This document shows positions 18,805 to 26,570 of a stretch of 36,979 bases of DNA, piece by piece. This stretch comes from Anaerolineae bacterium. GTDB lineage: Bacteria > Chloroflexota > Anaerolineae > Anaerolineales > Villigracilaceae. The position numbers and the translations under genes are program-made. Below the pieces are notes generated by a model. It did not search any database and was not told where the DNA came from. It saw only the letters and a list, made by a program, of their open reading frames with translations. Positions within the stretch are counted from its first letter, which is position 1. Every line of letters starts with the position of its first letter. The stretch lies in assembly GCA_017303735.1 (NCBI GenBank), contig JAFLCF010000017.1:1-36979 (forward strand), read 5' to 3'.

Positions 18805-20610
18805 ATGGCGAAGATCCCCGCGCGAAAGCAAGTGAACAAGAAATATACTTGGAATGCTGAAAGTGTCTTCAAAACCGCCAAAGAGTGGGAAGCAGCACTA
18901 AAAGCCGTTATTGATGACATCCCCAATGTAAAAAAGTTCGAAGGCAAATTAGGCGTGAGCCCCGAGACGCTTTTCGAAGGCATGAAAAGCATCGAAGAAA
19001 TTTCTCTGCGCGCACAAACCATTTATATGTATGCACAGTTTGCCTATGCGGTGGATACCACCAATCAAGCTTCGGGCGGCATGGTCGGAAAGGCGCAGGG
19101 CATGGCTGGGCAGGTCGCCGCAGCGGTTTCTTTCCTCAACCCTGAACTCTTGTATATTGGCAGGGAAAAACTTGAAGAATGGATGAACGCAAACCCAAAC
19201 CTTGCCACCTATCGCCAGAGCATTGACGATCTCTTCCGTCAGCAGGCGCATGTGCGCTCGGCAGAAGTGGAAGAGATCCTCGGCATGACGGCTGATCCGT
19301 TCAGCGGACCTTCAAGCAGCACGAGCATGCTGGTCAATGCGGATTTTAAGTTTGCCCCTGCAAAAGACAGCAAGGGAAAGAAAATAGAAGTCACTCAAAG
19401 CAACTTCTATTCCACCTTGCTCGAACACCCCGACCGAAAAGTACGCCAGAGTGCGTTCGAAAGCTATCACGACAAACATATCGAATTCAAGAACACGCTG
19501 GCAACGAACCTTTCTTCCTCTATTAGCGCCAATGTTTTCAACATGCGGGCGCGCAAGTTCGATACTACACTTTCGGCTTCGTTGTTCAACAACAACATCC
19601 CTGAAGAAGTCTTCCACAACCTGATCAACACATTTAAGAAAAAGCTACCTGTCTGGCATCGCTACTTCGAGATCAAGCGCAAGGCGTTGAAGTTAAAGGA
19701 TATTCAATACTTCGATATGTGGGCGCCGATTGCCAAGAAAAAAGTGCCGGTCTCCTACGAAAAGGCAGTGGACTACATCAGCGAAAGTCTCGCGCCACTC
19801 GGCAAAGACTACGTGGACGTGATGCGCCAAGGTTGTCTCAAAAACCGCTGGGTCGATTCGACCGCCAATATTGGCAAGATGAATGGCGCTTTCTCTTATG
19901 GTTCACCCAGCACCCATCCTTTCATCATGATGTCGTACACAAATGATATTGGCAGCATGAGCACACTGGCGCATGAGCTCGGTCATTCCATGCACTCCTA
20001 CCTGACATGGAAGAATCAGCCGTACGCGTATTCAGGTTATTCGCTCTTCGTGGCAGAAGTGGCTTCGAACTTCAATCAAGCCATGATGCGCGGACATTTG
20101 CTCAACACCATCAAAGACAAGAACTTCCTCATCTCCCTCATCGAAGAAGCCGTGAGCGGCAATTTCTTCCGCTACTTCTTCCAGATGCCGACTTTGGCAC
20201 GCTTTGAACTTGAGACACATCAACGTGCCGAACGTGGCGAGCCCCTCACCGCCGACTCGATGCAGAACCTGATGGCAGACCTCTTCAGCGAAGGATTTGG
20301 TCCCAAGGTGAAGATCGACCGTCCGCGTGTGGGCATGGTTTGGTCGACATTCTCGCATCTATTCGCGGACTATTATGTCTATCAATACGCCACGGGCATT
20401 TCTGGCGCTCATGCCTTGTCTGCTCGTATTCTGCGCGGAGAACCAAATGCCGCCGAAGATTATCTCGGTTTCCTCAAATCCGGCTCATCGGCGTATCCGC
20501 TGGATGTGCTCAATAAAGCTGGTGTAGACCTGACAACTCCCCAAGCCGTGGAAGAGACCTTTGCGGTGATGGAAGGTTATATTGACCGCCTGGAAGAATT
20601 GATCGGGTAA
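18805..20610 (+). CDS. pepF: Oligoendopeptidase F (M3B zinc metallopeptidase)
   Basis: 601 residues, the usual size for PepF. The N-terminal ~200 residues are the helical PepF domain (start WNAESVFKTAKEWEAAL). The peptidase M3 domain carries the HExxH zinc site at 390-394 (LAHELGHSMHSYLTW) and the third ligand Glu418 in FVAEVASNFNQAMM. Other M3B marks are NTYGSP-like GAFSYGSPSTHPFIMM before the site and GPKVKIDRPRVGMVWSTFSHLF after it. It cleaves short peptides (about 6-20 residues) in the cytoplasm and helps recycle peptides. AAGGAAA stands about 5 bases before the ATG, and an upstream in-frame start is not supported. It is 81 bp from the kinase gene and 133 bp from the next gene, probably its own unit. 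Confidence 0.93.
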   Translation: MAKIPARKQVNKKYTWNAESVFKTAKEWEAALKAVIDDIPNVKKFEGKLGVSPETLFEGMKSIEEISLRAQTIYMYAQFAYAVDTTNQASGGMVGKAQGMAGQVAAAVSFLNPELLYIGREKLEEWMNANPNLATYRQSIDDLFRQQAHVRSAEVEEILGMTADPFSGPSSSTSMLVNADFKFAPAKDSKGKKIEVTQSNFYSTLLEHPDRKVRQSAFESYHDKHIEFKNTLATNLSSSISANVFNMRARKFDTTLSASLFNNNIPEEVFHNLINTFKKKLPVWHRYFEIKRKALKLKDIQYFDMWAPIAKKKVPVSYEKAVDYISESLAPLGKDYVDVMRQGCLKNRWVDSTANIGKMNGAFSYGSPSTHPFIMMSYTNDIGSMSTLAHELGHSMHSYLTWKNQPYAYSGYSLFVAEVASNFNQAMMRGHLLNTIKDKNFLISLIEEAVSGNFFRYFFQMPTLARFELETHQRAERGEPLTADSMQNLMADLFSEGFGPKVKIDRPRVGMVWSTFSHLFADYYVYQYATGISGAHALSARILRGEPNAAEDYLGFLKSGSSAYPLDVLNKAGVDLTTPQAVEETFAVMEGYIDRLEELIG

Positions 20611-20624
20611 ATGGGTATTCAGTA

Positions 20625-20648
20625 GACAAGTAAACAAGTATTCAAGTA
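20625..20648. repeat. Three tandem 8-bp repeats (NNCAAGTA)
   Basis: GACAAGTA, AACAAGTA and TTCAAGTA stand head to tail just after the pepF stop, and four bases later comes the palindrome at 20652. No coding role is visible. Confidence 0.6.
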
Positions 20649-20651
20649 GTT

Positions 20652-20689
20652 ATTACGCATCACGTATTACGTAATACGTGATGCGTAAT
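20652..20689. repeat. Perfect 38-bp palindrome
   Basis: The left arm ATTACGCATCACGTATTAC is followed with no loop by its exact reverse complement. The centre is between 20670 and 20671. It lies between pepF and the CpXC gene and ends 5 bases before a TAAAAT. No T-tract follows, so it is a poor terminator. It looks like a repetitive extragenic palindrome or a large operator. Confidence 0.85.
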
Positions 20690-20694
20690 TCGTG

Positions 20695-20700
20695 TAAAAT
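20695..20700 (+). promoter_or_regulatory. Possible -10 box (TAAAAT) of the CpXC gene
   Basis: TAAAAT follows the 38-bp palindrome by five bases and would start transcription near 20707, 37 bases before the start codon. The -35 position would fall inside the palindrome. Confidence 0.3.
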
Positions 20701-20743
20701 GGGTTTCGATACAACCCAAAAATCTGAAATCGGAAATTGATAG

Positions 20744-22096
20744 ATGGCACAAACACAAATTGCATGTCCACGCTGTAGACAAATGATCGCTGCCAACGTC
20801 GAGCAGTTATTCGATGTGACTGCCGACCCGGGAGCAAAGCAACGCCTCTTAAGCGGGCAATCTAACCATGCACGCTGCCCACACTGCGGGTATCAAGGCA
20901 GGCTTGCCATGCCGGTCGTATATCACGACAATGACAAGGAACTCCTGCTGACGTTCTTCCCGTCAGAGTTGGCATTGCCCGTCAATGAACAGGAACGGAT
21001 GATCGGTCCGCTCATCAAACAAGTCATGGATCGTCTCCCTGCTGAAAAACGCAAAGGCTATCTGCTCAAGCCGATGGCAAACCTGACCTATGAGTCCATG
21101 ATCGAAACCATCCTCGGTAAGGATGGGGTCACGCCGGAGATGTTGAAGGAACAGCAGGAACGCGTGCAGTTCATCGAAAAGCTGATGCAGGTCACATCGA
21201 AGGATGTGCGCACAGAGTTGATCAAGGATAATACCCGGATCATCGATGAACAATTCTTTGCCCTATTCAGCCGCATTGCTCAAAGCGCCATGAACAGCGG
21301 ACAGGAACAAATGGCTCGTGTACTCATCGACATTCAGACTCAGCTGCTGGATGAAACCGAATATGGGCGGCAGTTGAAGGAATCGGTTGGGGAGCTGGAA
21401 GCGGCTCAACACGAGTTGCAGGATGCAGGTCAGGGGTTGACGCGCGAGAAATTGCTCGACTTCGTGCTCGCATCCAAATCTGATGCCCGCATCCGCGCGT
21501 ATGTATCGCTTGCACGTGCTGGCATGGATTACACATTCTTCCAGCTCCTGACGGAAAAGATCGAAACAGCCTCCGGCGATGAAAAGCCCCGCCTCGAAGG
21601 CATCCGCGAAAAATTGCTTGGCTTCGTCGCAGACATGGACAAGCAACTGGAAGCACGTTTCAAGCAGGCACAGGATTTCGTTGAATCCATGTTGTCTCAG
21701 CCGGATATTGAACAAGCTGTTACTGCCAACCTCGATAAGTTCACCCAGGATTCGGTTGAGATCGCGCAGCGAATGTTGCAAGACGCCACACAAAAGAACG
21801 AATATGAGCGCATGGGTAAATTGCAAAAGATGATGCAAGTGCTGCAAGCTGCCAGCGCCCCGCCTGAGATCACCATCATCGAGCAATTGATCCAACTGCC
21901 AGATGCCGCCACGGTGGAACAGGCACTGGAGCAAAACCCGGACGTCCTCACACAAGGGTTATTGGATACACTGACTGGGCTAGCCACGCAAATGGAATCC
22001 CAACCGGATAATCCCGAAGCCAAAGCCATGGGAGAAAAGCTGGGCGAAATCTACAAGATTGCGCTCAAGCTCTCGATGAAGAAGAATATGAGTTAA
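20744..22096 (+). CDS. CpXC domain protein with long helical C-terminus
   Basis: 450 residues, cytoplasmic. The N-terminus is a CpXC domain: paired CPRC (Cys8, Cys11) and CPHC (Cys45, Cys48) should bind one zinc ion, followed by the beta-rich rest of the domain (YHDNDKELLLTFFPSELALP). From ~85 to 450 the sequence is almost wholly helical and charged, with heptad-like segments (KLMQVTSKDVRTELI, LESVGELEAAQHEL-type, FKQAQDFVESMLSQ), suggesting an elongated or coiled-coil scaffold. The family's biochemical function is not established, so none is given. The start has only a weak ribosome site. A terminator follows 6 bases after the stop, so it is probably monocistronic. Confidence 0.8.
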   Translation: MAQTQIACPRCRQMIAANVEQLFDVTADPGAKQRLLSGQSNHARCPHCGYQGRLAMPVVYHDNDKELLLTFFPSELALPVNEQERMIGPLIKQVMDRLPAEKRKGYLLKPMANLTYESMIETILGKDGVTPEMLKEQQERVQFIEKLMQVTSKDVRTELIKDNTRIIDEQFFALFSRIAQSAMNSGQEQMARVLIDIQTQLLDETEYGRQLKESVGELEAAQHELQDAGQGLTREKLLDFVLASKSDARIRAYVSLARAGMDYTFFQLLTEKIETASGDEKPRLEGIREKLLGFVADMDKQLEARFKQAQDFVESMLSQPDIEQAVTANLDKFTQDSVEIAQRMLQDATQKNEYERMGKLQKMMQVLQAASAPPEITIIEQLIQLPDAATVEQALEQNPDVLTQGLLDTLTGLATQMESQPDNPEAKAMGEKLGEIYKIALKLSMKKNMS

Positions 22097-22101
22097 AACG
22101 A

Positions 22102-22135
22102 AGAGACAGCTGCCTAAAGGTGGCTGTCTCTTTTT
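22102..22135 (+). terminator. Rho-independent terminator of the CpXC gene
   Basis: AGAGACAGC / GCTGTCTCT stem of 9 bp, 12-base loop, then TTTTT. It begins 6 bases after the stop codon. Confidence 0.85.
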
Positions 22136-22141
22136 GTAGAA

Positions 22142-22174
22142 AGACCTGACAGGTTTTAAAAAACTGTCAGGTCT
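22142..22174 (-). terminator. Terminator of the PIG-L gene (facing the CpXC gene)
   Basis: Perfect 11-bp stem AGACCTGACAG / CTGTCAGGTCT just past the PIG-L stop. On the minus strand it is followed by TTCT, a weak U-tract. With the preceding hairpin it forms a back-to-back pair between convergent genes. Confidence 0.6.
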
Positions 22175-22180
22175 AAACTT

Positions 22181-22993
22181 TTATTTTTTTATTCCCACGA
22201 ACAAATCACTTTCCACATCCCGTCCCCCATTCACCAAACTAAATGCCCTGAAAAAAGTTCCTTGCATGGCAAGGACTGCCACGGCGGCGTCTTCGTGCAT
22301 TTCGGCGAGAGCGCCTAATGTTGCCAATTGACTCTTATGGCATTGAATGGCGCGCCATGCAGTATGACAATGCTCTGCCATATCTATGCGGGTGGTGATC
22401 ATCCAATTTTTCCAGGGGGATTCGCTGCGGATCTGGTCATCAACCGGGAAGGTCATGTCGCCCATGAAAGGTGCGATCAAGTTGACAAAGTCTTCGCCAT
22501 CCACCATGTAGTAAAGCTTGGACACGCGATACGGCGCGAGATTCTCGGGGTCTTTATAACTCGAATCGGCGGCACAGACGATGGCCGCGTTGGTGAATTG
22601 CCCAATAGCGATGTGATCCGGATGACCATAATTTCCGTCATGCGGAAAGGTCACCACCACTTGAGGCTGGATGCGGCGAATATGTGTGACGATCTTTTCA
22701 ATGATATCGGTAGGGTCGGCTTGGTCCACCTGCCCATCGATGTAATCAAGGAAGGAAAGGCTTGTCATGCCGAGTTCCTTAACAGCATTCCGCAGTTCCG
22801 CTTCGCGGAGTTGGCCGAGTCGCTCGGGACCTGGATACTGCTCTTCGGGGCCAAACCAGCCCACCTCTCCGCGTGAAGCGCAAATGAGGTGAGTTTCAAC
22901 TCCTTCGGCAGAATATTTTGCGAGAGTCCCACCCATTCCCATCGATTCATCATCAGGGTGGGCAAAAATGGCAAGTAGTTTGAGTTGAGTCAT
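22181..22993 (-). CDS. PIG-L (LmbE-like) zinc-dependent deacetylase
   Basis: 270 residues. The N-terminal strand runs into AHPDDE (His12, Asp14, Asp15) and the second zinc motif is GHPDH (His124, Asp126, His127), both typical of the PIG-L/LmbE family, which removes N-acetyl groups from GlcNAc-containing compounds (GlcNAc-inositol, GlcNAc-malate, antibiotics). The sequence does not show which substrate applies; the MshB/BshB thiol-pathway branch is one possibility, but no partner genes are present. Start 22993 was chosen because AAGGAG stands 7 bases before it. A longer frame to 23026 would read through the upstream gene's terminator hairpin and has no ribosome site. Confidence 0.88.
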   Translation of the reverse strand: MTQLKLLAIFAHPDDESMGMGGTLAKYSAEGVETHLICASRGEVGWFGPEEQYPGPERLGQLREAELRNAVKELGMTSLSFLDYIDGQVDQADPTDIIEKIVTHIRRIQPQVVVTFPHDGNYGHPDHIAIGQFTNAAIVCAADSSYKDPENLAPYRVSKLYYMVDGEDFVNLIAPFMGDMTFPVDDQIRSESPWKNWMITTRIDMAEHCHTAWRAIQCHKSQLATLGALAEMHEDAAVAVLAMQGTFFRAFSLVNGGRDVESDLFVGIKK

Positions 22994-23008
22994 TCCAGGC
23001 TCCTTCAT

Positions 23009-23044
23009 TAAAAAGCGGACAGTCACTTTGAAGGTGACTGTCCG
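23009..23044 (-). terminator. Terminator between the FMN-binding and PIG-L genes
   Basis: Perfect 11-bp stem CGGACAGTCAC / GTGACTGTCCG with a 7-base loop. On the minus strand it is followed by CTTTTTAA. It ends the FHA-regulator/FMN-binding transcript 7 bases after the stop. Confidence 0.85.
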
Positions 23045-23050
23045 TTGAAG

Positions 23051-23524
23051 TTATCGTTCTGAGACTTTTTGCAAGGCATCAGCAGTAAGGTTGAAGGCTT
23101 TGGCAAAGCCAGCTACATAGCGGCCGCCGCGCGGTGTGATGCGCCAGAAACTGAAATCAGAGAGATTAAATAATTGTTCCGATTCAGGGAATCGCGCGAG
23201 ATATTGTTGTTTGAGCGGGGAAAACCCCGGCTCGCCCGATTGGATGTTCTCAACTTTGCCGCGGATGGACACGCGTGACAGAGTTTGAGGATCGGGCCGC
23301 CCATCGTCGGTTTCGCAGATCATCAGGTTGACGCGATTATCTTTTTGCATATCCACTGTATGCTGGGCAAGGCGGCTGACAAAAATATAGAATGCCGAAA
23401 AATCATCGTTATAAATGAACGCCACCATCGATACCTGTGGGGCTTCGTCTCGCAGGGTTCCCAGGGAGGCAATACGTGTATTTCTAATTAATTGAGCAAG
23501 AACTTTTTCAGATTGTGCGTCCAT
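23051..23524 (-). CDS. Pyridoxamine 5'-phosphate oxidase-like FMN-binding split-barrel protein
   Basis: 157 residues. The pattern TRIASLGTL...APQVSMVAFIYNDDFSAFYIFVSRLAQHTVDMQKDNRVNLMI is the split-barrel flavin/F420/heme fold, with the N-terminal half and the dimer strands in the right order. Family members are oxidoreductases (FMN or F420) or heme-handling HugZ-type proteins; the C-terminal DFSFWRITPRGGRYVAGFAKAF segment resembles the heme-utilisation HugZ/HutZ branch. The substrate is uncertain. The start lies 5 bases after the stop of the FHA regulator, so the two are cotranscribed. A strong terminator follows. Confidence 0.82.
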   Translation of the reverse strand: MDAQSEKVLAQLIRNTRIASLGTLRDEAPQVSMVAFIYNDDFSAFYIFVSRLAQHTVDMQKDNRVNLMICETDDGRPDPQTLSRVSIRGKVENIQSGEPGFSPLKQQYLARFPESEQLFNLSDFSFWRITPRGGRYVAGFAKAFNLTADALQKVSER

Positions 23525-23529
23525 ATTTC

Positions 23530-24186
23530 TTATTCACCTATGGGTGGATTATCCAGACGCAGTCCATGCCCGCGGATAGTGTTGATGTATTGGTGGCTGG
23601 GGTCAAGCACGGCTAATCTGTCGCGCAGACGGCGAATGAGGGCATCCAATGCCTGGTCTGAGACGCCTGCGGTTTGGTCTTCGCCCCATACCTCAGAAAC
23701 AAGGCTGGTGCGTTCGATGACCTGCCCCGGGTTTTCATAGAGCATCCATAAAAGTTTGAACTGCTGTGCAGAAAGCGGCGGGATCAGTTGCTGCTGATTC
23801 ACCCAGACCTGTCTTGATTTCAACTCCATCACCAGCCGTCCCTGCCGTGAGCCGCTTTCGGTAAGCGGCATGGTGGCATCAGACGTGAGATAGGTAAATT
23901 GCTGCGCCAGCGCGATGCCAAACATGTCGCCATCTTGCAACATGATAGGTCCTGTTAATTCTGTTCCGTTGTGATTCGTTCCATTTTTACTGCCAAGGTC
24001 TTCGAGGGTCACACCCTCTTGTGTTGGCGTGATGCGCGCATGGAAACGGGAGACCTGGCGGTCTTGAACTTGAATATCGCAGGTAGGGTCGCGCCCCATC
24101 ATCAAGGTGCGGCCCAATGCCCAACGCTGTCCCTTAAGGGGTCCATCCTGCGCAACAAGAATGGGAAAATCTTCTTCGCGGTCCAT
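23530..24186 (-). CDS. FHA domain plus OmpR/PhoB-type winged-helix transcription regulator
   Basis: 218 residues. An N-terminal FHA domain (~25-95) has the phosphothreonine-binding marks MGRDPTCDIQV (with the Arg), QVSRFHARI (Ser/His) and DLGSKNGTNHNG. A C-terminal winged helix (~125-212) has LVMELKSRQVWV, LSAQQFKLLWMLYENPGQVIERTSLVSEVWG, and VSDQALDALIRRLRDRL then INTIRGHGLRL, which is the OmpR/PhoB DNA-binding form. There is no receiver domain, so control is likely by binding a phosphothreonine on a kinase or on itself, as in EmbR-type regulators (established for EmbR; inference here). GAGGAG lies before the start at 24186. The Ser/Thr kinase gene is divergent from it, 185 bp away. Confidence 0.88.
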   Translation of the reverse strand: MDREEDFPILVAQDGPLKGQRWALGRTLMMGRDPTCDIQVQDRQVSRFHARITPTQEGVTLEDLGSKNGTNHNGTELTGPIMLQDGDMFGIALAQQFTYLTSDATMPLTESGSRQGRLVMELKSRQVWVNQQQLIPPLSAQQFKLLWMLYENPGQVIERTSLVSEVWGEDQTAGVSDQALDALIRRLRDRLAVLDPSHQYINTIRGHGLRLDNPPIGE

Positions 24187-24371
24187 AATCTCCTCATCGC
24201 CTTCCTAATGCAAACCACATGTTCTCAACTTGCAAAGGCGTTTATAATATAGCAGAAAAGCGGCTTTCTGTGGATGATTATATTGCAATTCCAAAATTCA
24301 GGAATGCAACCGTGATACACGCCGAAAATATCACGAACTCGCCTCAGCCGTTTTGAAAAGAAGGAGAAGGT
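24187..24371. promoter_or_regulatory. Divergent promoter region between the FHA regulator and Ser/Thr kinase
   Basis: A TATAAT on the + strand (24243-24248) overlaps a TATTAT on the minus strand (24249-24244), so both genes may start from the same small AT-rich patch. The rest has no gene. Leader lengths would be about 55 bases for the FHA gene and 115 for the kinase gene. -35 elements are poor. Confidence 0.4.
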
Positions 24372-25361
24372 TTGTCCCCCATGTTGAAAAATGGGGAGAC
24401 CCTGCGTGAACGCTACATTGTCCGCGAACAGATCGGGCAGGGCGGCACAGGCAATATCTACCTGGCAGAGGATGTACGCCTGCAAGGACGCCTATGTGCG
24501 CTTAAAGAAGTCGAACACAATCAGTCTCTCCCACCGGATGTTTTTGCGCAAGCCCGCGAACAATTCTTTCGCGAGGCATCTGTGCTCGCGCGCCTCGACC
24601 ACCCCAACCTGCCCAAAGTTTCAGACTTCTTCTCTGAAGGTCCGCGCGACTATCTGGTGATGGATTACGTGCCCGGCAAAGACCTGCGTCAGTTAATGCA
24701 GGAAGCCCGCCGCAACAACACCTTCCTTGCAGAAAAAGATGTTCTTGAATGGGCAAACCAGATCGCCGAAGCGCTTGATTATCTTCATCATCAAGACCCA
24801 CCCATCATCCATCGCGATATCAAACCCAGCAACATCAAACTCATGCCCAGCGGGTTGGTCAAACTCGTAGACTTCGGTCTGGTTAAGATCATGGCGCCGG
24901 GCGAGGTCACCATCACAGTCATTCAAGGGCAAGGCACTGCATTGTATACCCCGCTTGAGCAATACGGCGGAGACGATACTCACACCGACTCTAAAGCGGA
25001 TGTTTTCTCCTTCGGCGCGACTCTCTATCATCTCCTGACGAACGAACCGCCCGCTGAGGCACGCAAACGCTTCTTAAATAGCCGAAGCCTGACTCCACCC
25101 ATTGACATTAATCCTCGCATCAGCCCCAACGTTGAGAAAGCCGTCTTATGGGCAATGTCACTTCACCCCGATGAACGACCCGCCGATGTGCTTGCCTTCC
25201 GCGATGCTTTGTTCGGAAGATTGGAAGCCCCATTGCAAGGTTCGGTCAACCGCTACGGCTTTGAAACCCCGCACTTCTCCATCTTTTCTTCAGAGCAGAT
25301 CGCAGGCTACATCGCCTTTGGTTTATTCCTGACGGGCTTGATCGCAACCGTGATCCGGTAA
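24372..25361 (+). CDS. Membrane-anchored Ser/Thr protein kinase (PknB-type)
   Basis: 329 residues from a TTG start, or 326 from the ATG at 24381. The kinase domain spans ~12-280: glycine loop IGQGGTGNIYLA, Lys45 in LCALKEV, catalytic loop IIHRDIKPSNIKL (Asp149), DFG at 167-169, activation segment ending TALYTPLEQYGG, and KADVFSFGATLYHLLT. The C-terminus is one membrane helix (~303-327, IAGYIAFGLFLTGLIATVI) with almost nothing after it, so the kinase is tail-anchored and has no outside sensor. The TTG at 24372 has AAGGAG at 5 bases; the ATG is 14 bases from that site but 10 from a second GAAGG, so the start is open. It phosphorylates Ser/Thr on cytoplasmic targets, and the divergent FHA regulator is the obvious candidate partner. 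Confidence 0.9.
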   Translation: MSPMLKNGETLRERYIVREQIGQGGTGNIYLAEDVRLQGRLCALKEVEHNQSLPPDVFAQAREQFFREASVLARLDHPNLPKVSDFFSEGPRDYLVMDYVPGKDLRQLMQEARRNNTFLAEKDVLEWANQIAEALDYLHHQDPPIIHRDIKPSNIKLMPSGLVKLVDFGLVKIMAPGEVTITVIQGQGTALYTPLEQYGGDDTHTDSKADVFSFGATLYHLLTNEPPAEARKRFLNSRSLTPPIDINPRISPNVEKAVLWAMSLHPDERPADVLAFRDALFGRLEAPLQGSVNRYGFETPHFSIFSSEQIAGYIAFGLFLTGLIATVIR

Positions 25362-25375
25362 TCTCTGCAAACTTA

Positions 25376-26314
25376 TCATCCGTTCCTGATCGCATCTGCT
25401 TTTTCAAACATTCTACAAAAAGAACATAACTCCGGCGCCGAGGTGGGCTGACCACACTTCACACACGGATGAATGTGTACCTGTTTTGAATCTCTTTCAA
25501 TGAATAATTCCCCACTTTGACGTGCTTCAAGAAAACGCAAATAAAAGGTTAACTTCGTTCCCGGACGAACATTCTCCAATTGATTCAACGACTCTTTATA
25601 AAAAACCTGAGTAGAACCGTCTGCGAACGGACATTCTTCATAAATATATTCAATTCCACGTGCTATGGAATAGGCGGTCATCTCGCGCTCATAGAAACGA
25701 CACAACGGCTTCACTTTGCGTGCCAGTCCATCTGCCGATGGAAGAACGGGTCCCTGCCGTAGTAAATAATCTGGCGCCCATTGCAGGGTATTGCCAAACA
25801 AGACCGCCGCTTCATCGTCCAGGTTGTGCCCCGTTGCAAGTACATCATACCCAAGGTCACGTGCAATGCGATTCATTTCATGGCGTTTGGTCAACCCGCA
25901 CACAGAACAGGGTTTGCTAAATCCGCGGTGGCTCATCTCAGAAAGGACAGGGATGGAGTAGCCATGTTCCTTTTCAATATCCACGACATGCAATTTGAGT
26001 CCATTCTTTTGCGCAAATTCAGCCGTCAGCCGGTGAGACTCTTCTGAATAATTGATTCCACCATCGATCCCCAAACCCAAATATAGACCATCTGCGTTAT
26101 AGCCAAGGCGCGTGAGAATATCCCATAAGGCGAGTGAGTCCTTTCCGCCAGAGACCGCCACAAGGATCTTCTCATCATGGGTGAACATATTGTATTTTTT
26201 GATGAAGCGTTCGGTCTGTTCTGGGATCCACTCAAGAAAATGGTCTTTACACAACGCCATACGATGCTGGCGTAAATTGATCGAAGCCCGTTCGCCGCAT
26301 TTTTTACATTTCAT
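25376..26314 (-). CDS. ttuA: tRNA 2-thiouridine synthase, TtuA/Ncs6 (PP-loop ATPase) family
   Basis: 312 residues. An N-terminal zinc knuckle (C3, C6, C22, H25), the PP-loop SGGKDS at 55-60, the iron-sulfur cysteines C136 and C139 (KPCSVCG) plus C228 (EECPF), and a C-terminal zinc knuckle (HPCVKCG ... CSFC) follow the layout of TtuA, where three Cys hold a 4Fe-4S cluster. The enzyme activates a uridine in tRNA with ATP and inserts sulfur delivered by a ubiquitin-like protein. The preceding gene encodes such a carrier, one base away. TtuA makes 5-methyl-2-thiouridine at position 54 in thermophiles; related Ncs6 acts at position 34, so the tRNA position is uncertain. The kinase gene converges on it with only 14 bp between stops and no clear terminator. 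Confidence 0.85.
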   Translation of the reverse strand: MKCKKCGERASINLRQHRMALCKDHFLEWIPEQTERFIKKYNMFTHDEKILVAVSGGKDSLALWDILTRLGYNADGLYLGLGIDGGINYSEESHRLTAEFAQKNGLKLHVVDIEKEHGYSIPVLSEMSHRGFSKPCSVCGLTKRHEMNRIARDLGYDVLATGHNLDDEAAVLFGNTLQWAPDYLLRQGPVLPSADGLARKVKPLCRFYEREMTAYSIARGIEYIYEECPFADGSTQVFYKESLNQLENVRPGTKLTFYLRFLEARQSGELFIERDSKQVHIHPCVKCGQPTSAPELCSFCRMFEKADAIRNG

Positions 26315-26315
26315 A

Positions 26316-26510
26316 TCAACCGCCCGAGATTACAGCAACAAGTTTGATCACTTCCCCATCGACCAACAGCTCATCCTCGGTCATCAACTCGCCCGCACGG
26401 GTTGCGATCACCGATTCAGGCACAATCCCACATTTTTTCAAGGCATCCAACAAAGCCATTCCGGCTTTAACTTCGTATTCTTTATTTCTCAAGATTAACT
26501 TAACTGTCAT
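26316..26510 (-). CDS. Ubiquitin-like sulfur carrier protein (TtuB/ThiS/MoaD family)
   Basis: 64 residues ending VISGG. The double-glycine C-terminus is the site that is adenylated and turned into a thiocarboxylate. The beta-grasp pattern MTVKLILRNKEYEVKAGMALLDALKKCGI fits ThiS/TtuB-type proteins. The start at 26510 has TAGGAG upstream; the longer frame to 26558 does not. The stop codon is separated from the next start (ttuA-like) by one base, so translation is probably coupled and the sulfur is likely meant for that enzyme. No E1 (TtuC/MoeB-like) activating enzyme is in the window. Confidence 0.85.
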   Translation of the reverse strand: MTVKLILRNKEYEVKAGMALLDALKKCGIVPESVIATRAGELMTEDELLVDGEVIKLVAVISGG

Positions 26511-26570
26511 TTTTACTCCTACAGAACATCGCATAATTTGGCAACTCACCTTACTCACTTTTATGCTCCC

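Noticed and set aside
20652..20689. Rho-independent terminator of pepF
   Set aside because: The palindrome has no loop and no T-tract, and it lies 41 bp after the stop next to a -10-like box.
22994..23026. Eleven-residue N-terminal extension of the PIG-L protein
   Set aside because: It would be encoded within the terminator hairpin of the upstream gene, and the ribosome site fits the ATG at 22993.
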